From the NCBI GenBank assembly GCA_037783545.1, contig JBBELK010000453.1, positions 930,001-994,000 on the forward strand: a stretch of DNA of 64,000 nucleotides, given 5' to 3'. The translations under genes were made by a program, and so were the position numbers. Shown one piece after another: positions 51,501-56,036 of this stretch. The number at the start of each line of letters is the position of its first letter. Within the stretch, counting starts at the first letter, position 1. The notes under the pieces were generated by a model. The model was not told the DNA's origin. It searched no databases and saw only the letters and a program-made list of their open reading frames with translations. The DNA is from Henricia sp. BOLD:AAB3569. Lineage: Eukaryota; Echinodermata; Asteroidea; Spinulosida; Echinasteridae.

Positions 51501-54500
51501 TTACAGCCTCCATTAGCACAAAATAGGCTGCTAAGCTGCACCTTGAATTTGGTACTGGACTTTAAAGGTTTAACTCCAGAATTCTGATGCAACAGAAGAC
51601 AGCATTCCAGTTTCATGGAAAGAACCATATGTAAACCTTAACATAGTTGCTACTTCTTGAAAGCATCAATAAAGTCTAATGTCTTGATTAATATCCCTTG
51701 TTACAGTATCCATATCTACCAGTGTACTGACAACATCCGGACACGCAAGAGCCGTACCAAGATCCGACACCCAGCGGCCGTGCAGTGTATTCTCTATCTT
51801 GACAACAAAGTTTTTGTGTCCCTAGCGAATGGGGACCTTACTGTGTACAGAAGAGAACCGGGTAGGAAATATTGTGTATTTGCTTTGACACAATTGTTGT
51901 AGTCGACCCCTTAAAGTCCTGTGCAAGTCTTCATAACTCCTTGCAAATCTCCGCAGGTCCTTGCAAGTCCCCGTAGGTCCTCACAAGTCCCTGCAGGTCC
52001 TCACGCGTCTCCTTAGGTCCTCGCATGTCCCTACAGCTCCCCACAAATTCCTGCAGGTCCCTGCAAGTCCTTGTAGGTCCTCACAAGTCCCTGGATCACA
52101 AATGAAGTAATGACATACAGCCAAGGCATTCTTTTGTGGTTCTATCTTGGTTACACACGCATGGAGATGCTCAAAGTTGGACTCATAAATTTTATCATGA
52201 ATTGGACATAACGTCCATAGGAACTTTATGCACATATTCCTGAGACTAGTTTTTAAATTATTTCATTGGTACATTGAAATGTGTAATTGGTTTGCGTTTG
52301 CACCACTGATTTTCCCCTACAAAATATCCGCCCCCACCCCCCAAAAGAACTGTTTGAATGCCAATGTTTGATTGGTTTATTGTTTTGATTTGGGTTCAGG
52401 TCATGCCTGGGACACAAAGAATCCCCTCACAGTCACCCTGGGCAGCAGTACCACCCCTATCAGCAAAATGGTATCGGTCTGCAGCAAACTGTGGTGTGGC
52501 TGCCAAAACAACATCCTGGTTGTTGATACCAATACGCTCAATGTTGAGGTAAGTTTAATCACATCACAGCTGCTATAGTATATGATACTAGTCCCCCTCG
52601 GTAGCAGTACCACCCCTATCAGCAAAATGGTATCTGTCTGCAGCAAATTACCATATAAAATTTTCCATTACCAATCTACTTGCTCTGCTGAGCTACATGT
52701 AAGTATTTAAAGAAGCCTGACCAGGGCTGCTTTCGAGCGCGGCACCAGGGATCCCTGGTGCTCCATGGTGCTCACCCGAAAGCGCGTTGGTGCACCAGAT
52801 GGTGGCACCAACTGCTCCCGACCTCCGAGTCATCGAGACAACTGGGAGACATGCGCAGTTGCGCGTACTCACGCATGACTCACGCATGACTCAGCGAAAA
52901 TGGCTGGCACGTCGTAGAATAATTCTTGAAATTTGGGTTGATATTTTGAATGTTCAAGCTTCCACATCGAAACCAAATGTTTTAAATATTTTCATGATTT
53001 ATTTTCATCAGATATCTGTGATTTATTTTGTGGAAAACCAAGATTTTATTAGCGGGGATGTACATGTAATTTCTAATGACCGTGGTGCACCAGGGATCCC
53101 GATAACGCTTTTGAGCGCGATTGTGTGTACGCATGTGTGTGACGTAACGTTCCCAACGCCAGGGACGAGCGCTCAAAAGCAGCCCAGATCACATTTTTGA
53201 GCGCCCCCCTTTTTCCCATGGGTGTTGAGACTTTGATACCATATCATGTGTCATATTTTTCTCATTACCATTCTGAAATTTTGCGCTCTAAATCTGTATA
53301 TTTTCAGGGATATCGTCAAAAATTCACCGAAGTTTACTAAACTAATTTATCCGGTTACGTAAAGCAGTGCAGTGATATCACCAACCTTTTTGCTTCCACA
53401 TCTAAATTGGAGATTGCAAATTTCATGTTTTCTTTCCATGGATAGTATTTTGGGGAGGTATTTTATTTTATGAAAATTTTTTTTTATGGAAATACTGAAT
53501 ACACTCTTTTAACCCCATGTTCAATTTTTTTCATTTCAACAGCGTCAATTTTCCGTCAGTAACGACACACAGAAGACAGTGCATTGCATCATGACCTGTG
53601 GTCTGGGTGTATGGGTGTCATTGCAATCCACTGCAGTTGTTAGACTCTACCATGCCAGTACCTATGAGAACCTATGTGATGTGGATGTAACACAGACCGT
53701 TTACAAAATGCTAGCAGGTATGGTTATGCGCTGTGTTTAGTAGTTGGGGATTAAAAGTAGGTTTTTCCAGTCTTAAACATACGTTTAAAACCGGCTAGGG
53801 TCCTGGGCGCTGATATAGCAGCAGGAACTGCAGCACAAACCTTTACTAAGCAGAATTTTCTTCTAAGCAGCTCTAGGAAATTGCACCCAGGATATCTCAA
53901 TTAGTAGAGTGCTTGTAATTGGAAAGCCAGGGTTCATACGTCTGCTTAGGGGCCGTCCAAAGTTGTCAAAATTTTCATGGTTCTACAAAACATGGGGAGG
54001 GGGGCTTGAGGGCCGGGTAAGACTTTACATGCACTGTAAAATGTTGACATTTCATGGTAGTGACCAACAAAATGTTGATAAATAGTATTTTGGGGGGGAC
54101 GGAAGGGGTCTTGGAAAATCCTACTCTCTGTAGAACTGTAAAAATGTTGACAACTTGTTTTCTTTGCTGATTTAAAGTTAATCCTTAATAATCATGATAT
54201 TTTTCCGTTTCTTGTAAATAAATGAACAGGTTCCGATGCCATCATCAGGCAACACAAAGCAGCCTGCCTTCGCATCACAGCACTCCTGATATGCAAAGAA
54301 CTACTCTGGGTGGGTACCAGCGCCGGGGTGGTTCTCACGTTACCCCACCCCAAGATCACCACCACAACGACGTCATCGGCCCGAGATATCTCCATCCCAA
54401 ATGGCTCCGGTCAGGGCCACACAGGACACGTGCGATTCTTAACGGCCGTGGACGTTCCCTCAGGAAAACCAGCTCCTATCCAACGCAAGATTAGCGAACA

Positions 54501-54705
54501 GGTCATATTGGAACGGCCCAAGGATTTCTTGTCCGCGGACATTGAACATCAGCATCAACGGAGGGCGTCGGCCACAGCCGCGATTGTCTCCAACATGATG
54601 GTTATTAGCGGAGGTGACGGGTACGAGGATTTCAGTGCAACAACGCCTAACGAAGCGGCCGGGAAAGAAGACAGTACAAATCATTTACTACTTTGGCAAG
54701 TTTAA
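12495..54705 (+). CDS. ARHGEF17: ARHGEF17-like Rho guanine nucleotide exchange factor, C-terminal 948 residues in 17 exons
   Basis: ARHGEF17 proteins catalyse GDP/GTP exchange on RhoA-type GTPases and act at the actin cytoskeleton and cell junctions. Seen here: 17 exons (12495-12572, 18501-18686, 26048-26161, 27933-28025, 32977-33219, 34865-34971, 45902-46103, 46713-46834, 48160-48251, 48533-48696, 49789-49904, 50275-50540, 50699-50807, 51707-51861, 52400-52548, 53543-53717, 54230-54705), all with AG/GT borders and compatible phases, totalling 2847 nt including TAA. Window residues 1-170 are a DH domain, about 185-412 PH-like, and 414-948 a WD40-like propeller. Diagnostic ARHGEF17 strings are QRIPRYELL, IPIMKTRSGMQFSCAAP, VWVCNSDGYVGQVCLLSL, LWCGCQNNILV, MVISGGDGYEDF and HLLLWQV. 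The N-terminus is absent: exon 1 here starts in mid-protein at phase 0. ARHGEF10 is the nearest alternative, but the propeller strings favour ARHGEF17. Confidence 0.94.
13735..13980. repeat. Family G element, copy 2
   Basis: Shares the motif order gggacattttgatacattt, then aataatattt, gatgtaaagagggacacc and tttcatggaaggaccca with copies at 21675 and 22010. Confidence 0.6.
14390..14830. repeat. Three degenerate tandem units of about 160 bp
   Basis: Each unit has atggc(c)aa, a tttttgaccaaaaa-type block, then (c)ctgcattaatgtgc and gacaatgtgaacaagca. Units begin near 14395, 14563 and 14708. Confidence 0.65.
15633..16140 (-). mobile_element. Family E element, copy 1, with internal minisatellite
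   Basis: Terminal inverted motif ttaaag(at/gc)agtatacatgattggta at both ends. The centre (15785-15960) is a degenerate tandem array of units such as ggggcgaaatgg and gcgaagtggtttt. The second copy at 31976 lies in the opposite orientation. Confidence 0.85.
16604..17022 (-). mobile_element. Family D element, copy 1
   Basis: A 285-bp arm (about 16604-16885) is followed by a palindrome (about 16890-17012) with gggtgatatgagaatatacc and its complement. The same two-part structure occurs inverted at 26204-26680, which defines the element and its TATA-like ends. Confidence 0.82.
18501..18686 (+). CDS. ARHGEF17: ARHGEF17-like exon b: DH domain, second segment
   Basis: Encodes residues 27-88 (62 codons), phase 0 at both ends. 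SYLRPLK at the start and the helix containing LPEILNCHENFLQQL match the position after CR1 in DH domains, where a peptide running up to H-x-x-F-L is conserved. The acceptor is gattgtctag. A second AG two bases later would break the frame, so the first is chosen. The donor is gtgagt. Confidence 0.92.
19520..19672 (-). repeat. Family Y repeat, copy 1
   Basis: catggttgacgtcatcatcc, tttcaaaattt, atatggtgc and aaaattaattg occur here in the reverse complement of 24497-24640. Confidence 0.75.
21675..21895. repeat. Family G element, copy 3
   Basis: tgtcattccataaatatggg, then gtgtgacattttgatgcatt, and near the right end acgacgtaagtggggacacc. The right terminus is eroded. Confidence 0.65.
22010..22217. 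repeat. Family G element, copy 4 (right part)
   Basis: aaatgtcacacttgcattta, then cacgacgtaaagggggacac and gtatttatggaatgaccca, the best preserved right terminus of the family. Confidence 0.65.
22762..23021. repeat. Palindromic element related to family K
   Basis: gtgacgcactctgcgaaa at the left is mirrored by tttcgcagtgtgcgtcac at the right. The interior shares gatccac, aaatacaaacaca and gaaatttccattgtgtgttt with the K element at 57112. Confidence 0.75.
23025..23885. repeat. AGCTCC-rich inverted element
   Basis: Dense ggagctagctcc and ggggctagccc repeats (23040-23200), with a degenerate mirror at 23290-23350. gttcagacgaggggcta near 23028 is mirrored by tagccctccgtctgaac near 23870, suggesting a longer element around an unrelated centre. 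Confidence 0.55.
24497..24640 (+). repeat. Family Y repeat, copy 2
   Basis: ttgttttcaacatcggcaa, aattaattttaatgataaac, caccatatttaaaattttga and gcatgacgtcaaccatgcaa match copy 1 in reverse complement. It runs directly into the SINE. Confidence 0.75.
24640..24775 (+). repeat. tRNA-derived SINE family S, copy 1
   Basis: B-box GGTTCGAATCCCACC (24658-24672) is followed by a family-specific body (gtctcgggaaagcactgagc) and tail gggtaagggcaaaacaaacc. The same body and tail occur inverted at 51121-51300. The tRNA head is truncated where it joins the Y repeat. Confidence 0.75.
25320..25852. repeat. Family H element, copy 1, with G-rich interior
   Basis: Left end ggggccaatttcatggaatt and right end cgccatgaaattggg are inverted relatives of the H copy at 56037. 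The interior contains a G-rich run (25585-25627). Confidence 0.65.
26048..26161 (+). CDS. ARHGEF17: ARHGEF17-like exon c: DH domain, third segment
   Basis: Encodes residues 89-126. YTEFTNNFNRAKEL followed by PAFFKFLE corresponds to the Y-x-x-Y/F-x-x-N-F stretch and the F-x-x-F-L-E helix before conserved region 3 of DH domains. The acceptor is tctttag and the donor gtaaag, phase 0. The exon begins with ATG by chance (MAKQP); this is not a translation start because the fold continues from exon b. Confidence 0.92.
26204..26680 (+). mobile_element. Family D element, copy 2, with a 63-bp internal duplication
   Basis: The palindromic part (26204-26405) holds two tandem copies of a 63-bp unit beginning atgagaatataccgcac at 26235 and 26298; copy 1 has one. 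The other arm (to 26680) ends tttatataataat. It begins only about 40 bp after the donor of exon c. Confidence 0.82.
26931..27277 (+). mobile_element. MITE family F, copy 1 (full)
   Basis: Termini ttaaaggagcatctccaga and the approximate inverted tctggacaagcttctttaa bound 347 bp, including ccatgggtgttgagattttg and aaagcagtgcagtgattgca. Other copies are at 36743 (inverted), 50098 and 53186 (partial). Confidence 0.8.
27695..27835 (-). repeat. tRNA-derived SINE family S, copy 2
   Basis: On the minus strand an A-box-like region (gtggacgagtggttaaga) and B-box GGTTTGAGTCCC precede the gagcatgctg body and a degraded cctcgggaaacgc block. The tail is lost. Confidence 0.65.
27933..28025 (+). CDS. ARHGEF17: ARHGEF17-like exon d: DH conserved region 3
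   Basis: Encodes residues 127-157. IIQPIQRIPRYELLLK is the hallmark CR3 motif of Dbl-family exchange factors: the QRIPRY core forms part of the GTPase-binding face. The acceptor is ggtttgacag and the donor gtaagt, phase 0. This exon is the single best proof of the RhoGEF assignment. Confidence 0.95.
28215..28560 (-). repeat. CORE/MIR-like SINE with tRNA-like head
   Basis: On the minus strand GGTTCGAATCTCGGTCC (near 28495) gives the B-box. Then come aagcaccttgctcaagggtac, the conserved core, and gcctattaggcgctcaacgg, ending cgcatttcagatccgacgg. Fragments at 10580, 40640 and 45700 share the core. Confidence 0.65.
31976..32500 (+). mobile_element. Family E element, copy 2, with internal minisatellite
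   Basis: Same ends as copy 1 but in opposite orientation. The internal array (32154-32340) is built of ttcgcccc, aaaccact and related words, longer than in copy 1. Ends ttaaaggcagtatacatgat and atgtatactatctttaa. Confidence 0.85.
32977..33219 (+). CDS. ARHGEF17: ARHGEF17-like exon e: end of DH and DH-PH linker
   Basis: Encodes residues 158-238. NTPKDHPDQESLQQAL is the D-x-x-T-P-x-x-H-P-D motif that follows CR3. The rest is the long last DH helix (charged, heptad-like, residues about 168-210) leading into RRFIRQF at the start of the PH-like module. The acceptor is gactttgcag and the donor gtaagt, phase 0. Confidence 0.93.
33288..33745. repeat. Inverted-terminal element with 70-bp direct duplication
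   Basis: gtctactcagcctttgttcaa is mirrored by ttgaacaaaggctagtgtct, and agagcgccaccatg by catggtggcgctct. Inside, attatcgtatgactgagtgt...cccaatcaggttc is repeated at 33405 and 33475. It starts about 70 bp after exon e. Confidence 0.8.
34180..34350. repeat. Inverted element with ATCCTGGCCAAAA termini
   Basis: aatcctggccaaaa twice at the left (34191, 34218) is mirrored by ttttggccaggatt at the right, around a gctcaatgttgtt/aacaacattgagc hairpin. Confidence 0.7.
34408..34552. repeat. MITE family I, copy 1
   Basis: ggttcatactttttgcaaaa, then gaaagtgaatgcgaatg and, at the right, gattcgctttagtgtgaagt, a diverged relative of the element after the ARHGEF17-like stop codon. Confidence 0.65.
34865..34971 (+). 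CDS. ARHGEF17: ARHGEF17-like exon f: PH-like domain strands
   Basis: Encodes residues 239-273 plus two bases of codon 274. The core RKDRCLFLFSDLILCATVKRR is a typical PH beta-hairpin of RhoGEFs (R-x-L-F-L-F-x-D-L-I-L). The acceptor follows gattttttaattttcag and the donor is gtaagt. The exit phase is 2; the first base of exon g (T) completes an Ala codon. Confidence 0.92.
35055..35137 (+). repeat. Very long poly-G tract
   Basis: About 80 bp almost entirely G on the sense strand of the gene, starting about 85 bp after the exon f donor. Exact length in any assembly of such a tract is unreliable. Confidence 0.9.
35513..35922. repeat. Inverted-terminal element with GTTCCCATTGGACT ends
   Basis: gttcccattggact at 35513 is mirrored by agtccaatgggaac at 35909-35922. 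cccattggact also recurs internally at 35713 and 35851, alongside gcggaaag/ctttccgc and tttacaggg blocks, suggesting an internally rearranged or nested element. Confidence 0.8.
36743..36960 (-). repeat. MITE family F, copy 2 (partial, inverted)
   Basis: ttaaaggagc at the left edge, then aatcactgcactgcttta, gatgatatccttgaaaatat and gagcgcaaaatttcagaatg match copy 1 in reverse complement. The outer end near 36960 is lost. Confidence 0.75.
38450..39508 (+). mobile_element. 5'-truncated CR1/L2-group LINE fragment
   Basis: The frame at 38474-38965 has reverse-transcriptase motifs GDPQGSVLGPVLF and YADDIQLY (catalytic YADD), then NEWMVENKLLLNSDKT and KNLGVIFD. After a one-base-type frameshift near 38948-38955 the second frame (to 39439) gives SRLDYCNSLLYGLP, LHWLPLEQRIIFKLLLLTYQ and the typical LINE C-terminus. 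The 3' end carries a short attattatt tail. It lacks the endonuclease and the RT fingers and cannot be autonomous. Confidence 0.9.
38474..39439 (+). pseudogene. Broken reverse transcriptase ORF of the LINE fragment
   Basis: RT palm, thumb and C-terminal region of a non-LTR retrotransposon. The palm motif with YADD is intact, but the reading frame shifts between the QHS-stop end of the first part (38966) and the start of the second (about 38955). The family usually encodes about 900-1000 residues; here about 320 remain. Confidence 0.88.
40640..40790 (-). repeat. CORE/MIR-like SINE fragment
   Basis: gacaaagtgccttgcccatg and ggattcgaacctgc in the same order as the copy at 28215. The B-box is recognisable; the A-box is poor. 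Confidence 0.55.
42460..42536 (-). repeat. tRNA-like sequence (SINE head or tRNA pseudogene)
   Basis: The minus strand reads TAGCTATACTGGTAGAGCATC (A-box region with the TGGTAGAGC of real tRNAs), then GGGTTCAAATCCCGATGAGG (T-arm with B-box). Acceptor-stem pairing is not convincing, so a functional tRNA is unlikely. Confidence 0.6.
45034..45469. mobile_element. Foldback family A, copy 4, intact 436-bp hairpin
   Basis: The cleanest copy: arms of about 205 bp from gagtctttccacgctaaagg to ccctttactgtggaaagacc around a short centre near 45250. It serves as the reference showing that copies 1 and 3 are interrupted. Confidence 0.92.
45690..45850 (-). repeat. CORE/MIR-like SINE with tRNA-like head
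   Basis: gtggttaagtgccttactca and gggagtcgaacctgcaatgc, then ccaaaccacttggccacggt. In minus orientation this is a tRNA-like head (TGGCCAAGTGGTTTGGGTCA) with B-box GGTTCGACTCCC and the core block after it. It ends about 50 bp before exon g. Confidence 0.7.
45902..46103 (+). CDS. ARHGEF17: ARHGEF17-like exon g: PH-like domain centre
   Basis: Encodes residues 274-341. YKLAWKLHIEDLEIV is the PH strand motif around the Y-K-x-x-W-K-L signature of ARHGEF17. It is followed by a charged helix (DVSKLEEDLAILGRI) also seen in the vertebrate protein. It sits after a 10.9-kb intron. The acceptor is tttcaattttcag and the donor gttggt. Confidence 0.92.
46150..46345. repeat. Family L element, copy 2
   Basis: gatcccgagctcgggatt, tcgaacaccgagct, ggaccaaaattggccccgga and tcagaccccgag in inverted order relative to 7892-8035. 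Confidence 0.72.
46713..46834 (+). CDS. ARHGEF17: ARHGEF17-like exon h
   Basis: Encodes residues 342-381 plus two bases of codon 382. An amphipathic helix (LDEILRELTEIVSKRLAERQ) is followed by KLEL, matching the helix and KLEL strand in the PH-like part of ARHGEF17. The acceptor is a T-rich tract ending gcag and the donor gtatgt. The exit phase is 2 (CA plus T gives His). Confidence 0.9.
46995..47520. repeat. ACTTG-rich tandem repeats (two arrays)
   Basis: Arrays of (gacttgactt)n with gactcgag and gggactcgaa interruptions at 46995-47160 and 47355-47505, separated by unrelated sequence. The two arrays face each other as approximate inverse complements at their outer ends (gactcgagtc). Confidence 0.85.
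47730..47922. repeat. Inverted-terminal element (about 190 bp)
   Basis: cattttgggagtcaaataat is mirrored by attatttgactcccaaaatg. tgtggaagcaatgtg and cgcttccaca, and gtgtgtgtct and agagacacac, also pair. Confidence 0.85.
48160..48251 (+). CDS. ARHGEF17: ARHGEF17-like exon i: C-terminal helix of PH-like module
   Basis: Encodes residues 382-413. SFVLLFQGQEARQTFENDF resembles the last strand and C-terminal helix of a PH domain (F-x-F-x-x-x-x-x-R-x-x-F-E-x-x-F-x-x-A-K). Entry needs one base and exit leaves one base, and both fit. The acceptor is cttgttttgcag and the donor gtaagg. Confidence 0.9.
48533..48696 (+). CDS. ARHGEF17: ARHGEF17-like exon j: first propeller blade
   Basis: Encodes residues 414-467. 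IPIMKTRSGMQFSCAAP and VWVCNSDGYVGQ are almost invariant in ARHGEF17 and mark the start of the WD40-like propeller after the PH-like module. The acceptor is ttcctttttag and the donor gtaaaa, with clean phases (2 in, 0 out). Confidence 0.94.
49026..49153. repeat. Hairpin MITE family B, copy 3
   Basis: ttaaaggcacaggctcgtca with gctccatgccttttctatgg at the loop. The right arm is shortened by a deletion around 49118-49122. Confidence 0.82.
49439..49734. repeat. MITE family J, copy 1
   Basis: atagacctttgtcacagtgc and gccatcttcc at the left, acaaagatggctgtatcgtg and aaaggt at the right: degenerate inverted ends around 240 bp. A shorter relative is at 55203. Confidence 0.7.
49789..49904 (+). CDS. 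ARHGEF17: ARHGEF17-like exon k: propeller
   Basis: Encodes residues 468-505 plus two bases of an Arg codon. VCLLSLTPEPTVAFCISVCSARIL gives two propeller strands, matching the vertebrate VCLLSL...CIAVCSARILCI region. The acceptor is ttctatag and the donor gtgagt. Five cysteines lie in this short exon. No secretion signal is seen, so disulfides are not implied. Confidence 0.92.
49926..50084. repeat. Hairpin MITE family C, copy 1
   Basis: caaggattttacccact plus ccagcagccgatttcac, mirrored by gtgaaatcggctgctg and agtgggtaaaatccttg. Arms of about 70 bp around ttattgcgcaa. It starts about 20 bp after the exon k donor. Confidence 0.9.
50098..50222 (+). repeat. MITE family F, copy 3 (right end only)
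   Basis: tcctgttttcttcccatgga, tcaggttagaacaaaatccg and agaagctcctttaa match the right third of copy 1. Confidence 0.75.
50275..50540 (+). CDS. ARHGEF17: ARHGEF17-like exon l: acidic/Ser-rich insertion in propeller
   Basis: Encodes residues 506-594 plus one base. The exon is low in hydrophobics. It carries MPFDSDDSEEDDDDGG, the counterpart of the vertebrate VPFDSDSDDE stretch, a likely disordered, phosphorylatable loop between blades. Two details are uncertain. The acceptor is a tandem NAGNAG (start at 50272 or 50275). The donor may be at 50541 (gtcagt) or 50552 (gtaagg), each pairing with a matching acceptor of the next exon. Confidence 0.88.
50699..50807 (+). CDS. ARHGEF17: ARHGEF17-like exon m: propeller blade
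   Basis: Encodes residues 595-630 plus two bases of a Cys codon. A Glu-rich start leads to LEVLQPTMWLGTEDG, equivalent to the vertebrate SSVWLGTEDGC strand pair. The alternative acceptor two bases downstream (start 50701) pairs in frame with the alternative donor of exon l. The donor is gtaaga. Confidence 0.9.
51094..51415 (-). repeat. SINE family S, copy 3, flanked by 70-bp direct repeats
   Basis: The central minus-strand SINE (51165-51300) has A-box-like gtggtcgagtggttaaga, B-box GGTTCGAATTCC, and the body. Both sides carry a near-identical block, aattgatttagct...cgtcgg(g/a)gagaatgaatgttaattaagg...cttacccgacgta, at 51094-51164 and 51345-51414, which includes the SINE tail. This looks like one complete SINE next to a tail-only copy, or a tail-mediated duplication. 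Confidence 0.75.
51707..51861 (+). CDS. ARHGEF17: ARHGEF17-like exon n: propeller blade
   Basis: Encodes residues 631-682 plus one base. IHIYQCTDNIRTRKSRTKI, then AVQCILYLDNKVFVSLANG and LTVYRRE, align without gaps to the vertebrate VHVYQSSDSIRDRRNS...CILYLNNQVFVSLANG region. The acceptor is cttgttacag and the donor gtagga. Confidence 0.94.
51905..52096. repeat. Degenerate tandem repeat of GTCCTCACAAGTCCCTGCAG-type units
   Basis: About eight loose repeats of 22-26 bp built from caagtcc, ctgcaggtcc and cctcac words, in the intron after exon n. Confidence 0.8.
52400..52548 (+). CDS. ARHGEF17: ARHGEF17-like exon o: propeller blade
   Basis: Encodes residues 683-732. HAWDTKNPLTVTLGSS, ISKMVSVCSKLWCGCQ and NNILVVDTNTL match the vertebrate FWDPQNFKSVTLG...KMVSVGGRLWCGCQNRVLVL segment. 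The acceptor is tgggttcag and the donor gtaagt. Part of this exon is duplicated in the following intron at 52593-52647 (listed separately). Confidence 0.94.
52593..52647 (+). repeat. Intronic partial copy of ARHGEF17-like exon o
   Basis: About 55 bp, lying 45 bp after the donor of exon o, repeats exon positions 52434-52488 at an offset of 159 bp with only a few mismatches (for example ggcagcag/ggtagcag and tatcggtc/tatctgtc). It has no splice sites of its own that fit, so it is a duplicated fragment, not a used exon. Confidence 0.9.
52726..53187. repeat. Inverted-terminal element containing a BamHI-like palindrome
   Basis: ggctgctttcgagcgcg is mirrored by gcgctcaaaagcagcc. caccagggatccctggtg lies near the left end and gtgcaccagggatcccg near the right. 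It explains the overlapping open frames seen here. Confidence 0.75.
53186..53475 (+). repeat. MITE family F, copy 4 (partial)
   Basis: cagatcacatttttgagcgc, ccatgggtgttgagactttg and aaagcagtgcagtgatatca follow copy 1 base for base with scattered changes; the right end is lost. It abuts the preceding element and ends about 70 bp before exon p. Confidence 0.75.
53543..53717 (+). CDS. ARHGEF17: ARHGEF17-like exon p: propeller blade
   Basis: Encodes residues 733-790 plus one base. VHCIMTCGLGVWVSLQ, VVRLYHASTYENL and DVDVTQTVYKMLAG correspond to the vertebrate CVACMVDSSLGVWVTL...VCLYHPDTFE...EVDVTPPVHRMLAG blade. The acceptor is catttcaacag and the donor gtatgg. Confidence 0.93.
53747..53818. repeat. 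Hairpin family M, half copy
   Basis: ggggattaaaagtaggtttt, then cttaaacatacgtttaaaac and gcgctgatata, equal to one arm of the element at 1785. Confidence 0.75.
53885..53945 (+). repeat. Degenerate tRNA-like sequence
   Basis: aggatatctcaattagtagagtgc (A-box-like) and cagggttcatacgtc (weak B-box). It is too diverged to be a tRNA. Confidence 0.35.
54230..54705 (+). CDS. ARHGEF17: ARHGEF17-like terminal exon q
   Basis: Encodes residues 791-948 and the TAA at 54703-54705. GSDAIIRQHKAACLRITALL is followed by LLWVGTSAGVVLTLP, GQGHTGHVRFLTAV and MVISGGDGYEDF. The end, DSTNHLLLWQV, matches the vertebrate C-terminus almost residue for residue, so the stop is authentic. A variable Ser/Thr-rich loop lies between the last two blades. 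The acceptor is aatgaacag. Confidence 0.96.
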
Positions 54706-54706
54706 G

Positions 54707-54892
54707 GACTGGTTCATACTTCATGTGAAAGCGAACGCGAATTTGATGTAAATCTCTCATCAAACATTTCACGGCGAACATTTGCACAAGTTGAAACTAG
54801 TTAAAATTTCTGCAAATTCGCATCTTGAAAACTTCACAGTGATATCAAATTCACGTTCGCATTCGCTTTTGCGTGAAGTATGAATCAGGATT
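54707..54892. mobile_element. MITE family I, copy 2, directly after the ARHGEF17-like stop codon
   Basis: ctggttcatacttcatgtga and gaacgcgaatttgatgt, mirrored by caaattcacgttcgcattcg and gcgtgaagtatgaatca. The element starts within a few bases of the TAA (54703-54705), so it should form the first 185 bp of the 3' UTR. Confidence 0.82.
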
Positions 54893-55202
54893 TTGTGGCA
54901 ACTTCTCTCATTCATGGCATGTTTCTGGTTTTGGCTGCTTTTCAAGACTTTTCAATTTGTCTAGAGGCATGGTGATCAAAACTGTTCATGTACATCATCC
55001 ACACTAAAGCACTGTCTGCAGCGGACATACAGTGCCACTGAGTACACTTCAGTGGCGCACCTGGATTTGTCATTGGAGGAGGCTGGCTGACACAACTTGT
55101 CCCATGATGCCTACTTCGAGTGCCATATCCAAGCGTCTGCATTTTGTTATGGTCATCCTGTCGATAATGTCATCAATGCTGATATTCATAGCCCTTATGT
55201 CA

Positions 55203-55350
55203 ATAGACCTTTATCACGGCGCGGCCATCTTCCTCTTTCTCCTATTAAAATGAACGTAACCAAAGCGAGGCTTGCAGAAAAAAAGTTTGGTACCCGACAC
55301 GTACTATGGAGAACAAGACAAAGATGGACACATCGTGATAAAGGTCTAGA
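55203..55350. repeat. MITE family J, copy 2 (short)
   Basis: atagacctttatcacggcgc and gccatcttcc, mirrored by aagatggacacatcgtgata and aaggtct. Compared with copy 1 it lacks about 150 internal bases. Confidence 0.78.
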
Positions 55351-55398
55351 AGGCAAGTCCTGTCAAAAACTGGGTGCCGATTTTTTTTATTATTATTT

Positions 55399-55404
55399 AA
55401 TAAA
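55399..55404 (+). promoter_or_regulatory. Candidate polyadenylation signal for the ARHGEF17-like gene
   Basis: An AATAAA hexamer about 700 bp after the stop codon. It lies in ordinary AT-rich sequence without a clear GT-rich downstream element, so it is only a candidate for the 3' end. Confidence 0.25.
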
Positions 55405-56036
55405 AACCTCTTTGGGGGCGCTCATGCGACCCCCTACCCCCCTCCCCCCTTGGGTCCACTACTGGTACACTTGCAAAAAGCAAGTTGGTTATGAACGGTC
55501 GAGAATTGGTTGGTATTTGATATGGTGCAATGGTCTCTTACTATCGAACGTGCAGAGTTTAATTCAGTGTTGTAGTTCAGTCAGTCACGTACAAGTCCAT
55601 GCAAGCTCTCTCAAGTCTATCACAAGTGACTAGGACTATAATTGATTTCTCAAGCTTTATCAGTAACTAAGTCAAAGGCATTATGCACATATTCATTGTT
55701 TTTTATCTTTTGACCGGACTCGTGATTCTTAGAGTTATCGGACTTGGACGCAGCTAGAACATTTACAATTAATCTCCTCTAAAGTATTCATTGAACTTCA
55801 TTTGTTCAGTATTTACACATTATTGGTAGTGCAGATTTTGTTATTTTTGTCCGGGTTTAGAAAGAAGTATACATAATCTCCAAATATTTGCATAAAATTA
55901 AGCGACATGTTACATTGATTTTCCAGTGAAAATAATCCTTTCTTATCCCATGGTATTGGACCGTAAGGACCATTTGTGATCCATCTTGGCAAAATGAATC
56001 GGATGCTGCACAGTCTGGGCAGTGTTTCTGTTACCA

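Noticed and set aside
52787-53200. 137-codon plus-strand open frame
   Set aside because: It is explained by an inverted-terminal repeat element (52726-53187); opposite-strand frames of similar length exist there.
55097-55633. 178-codon plus-strand open frame
   Set aside because: It runs through a J-family MITE and into low-complexity C-rich and T-rich sequence; no domain is recognisable.
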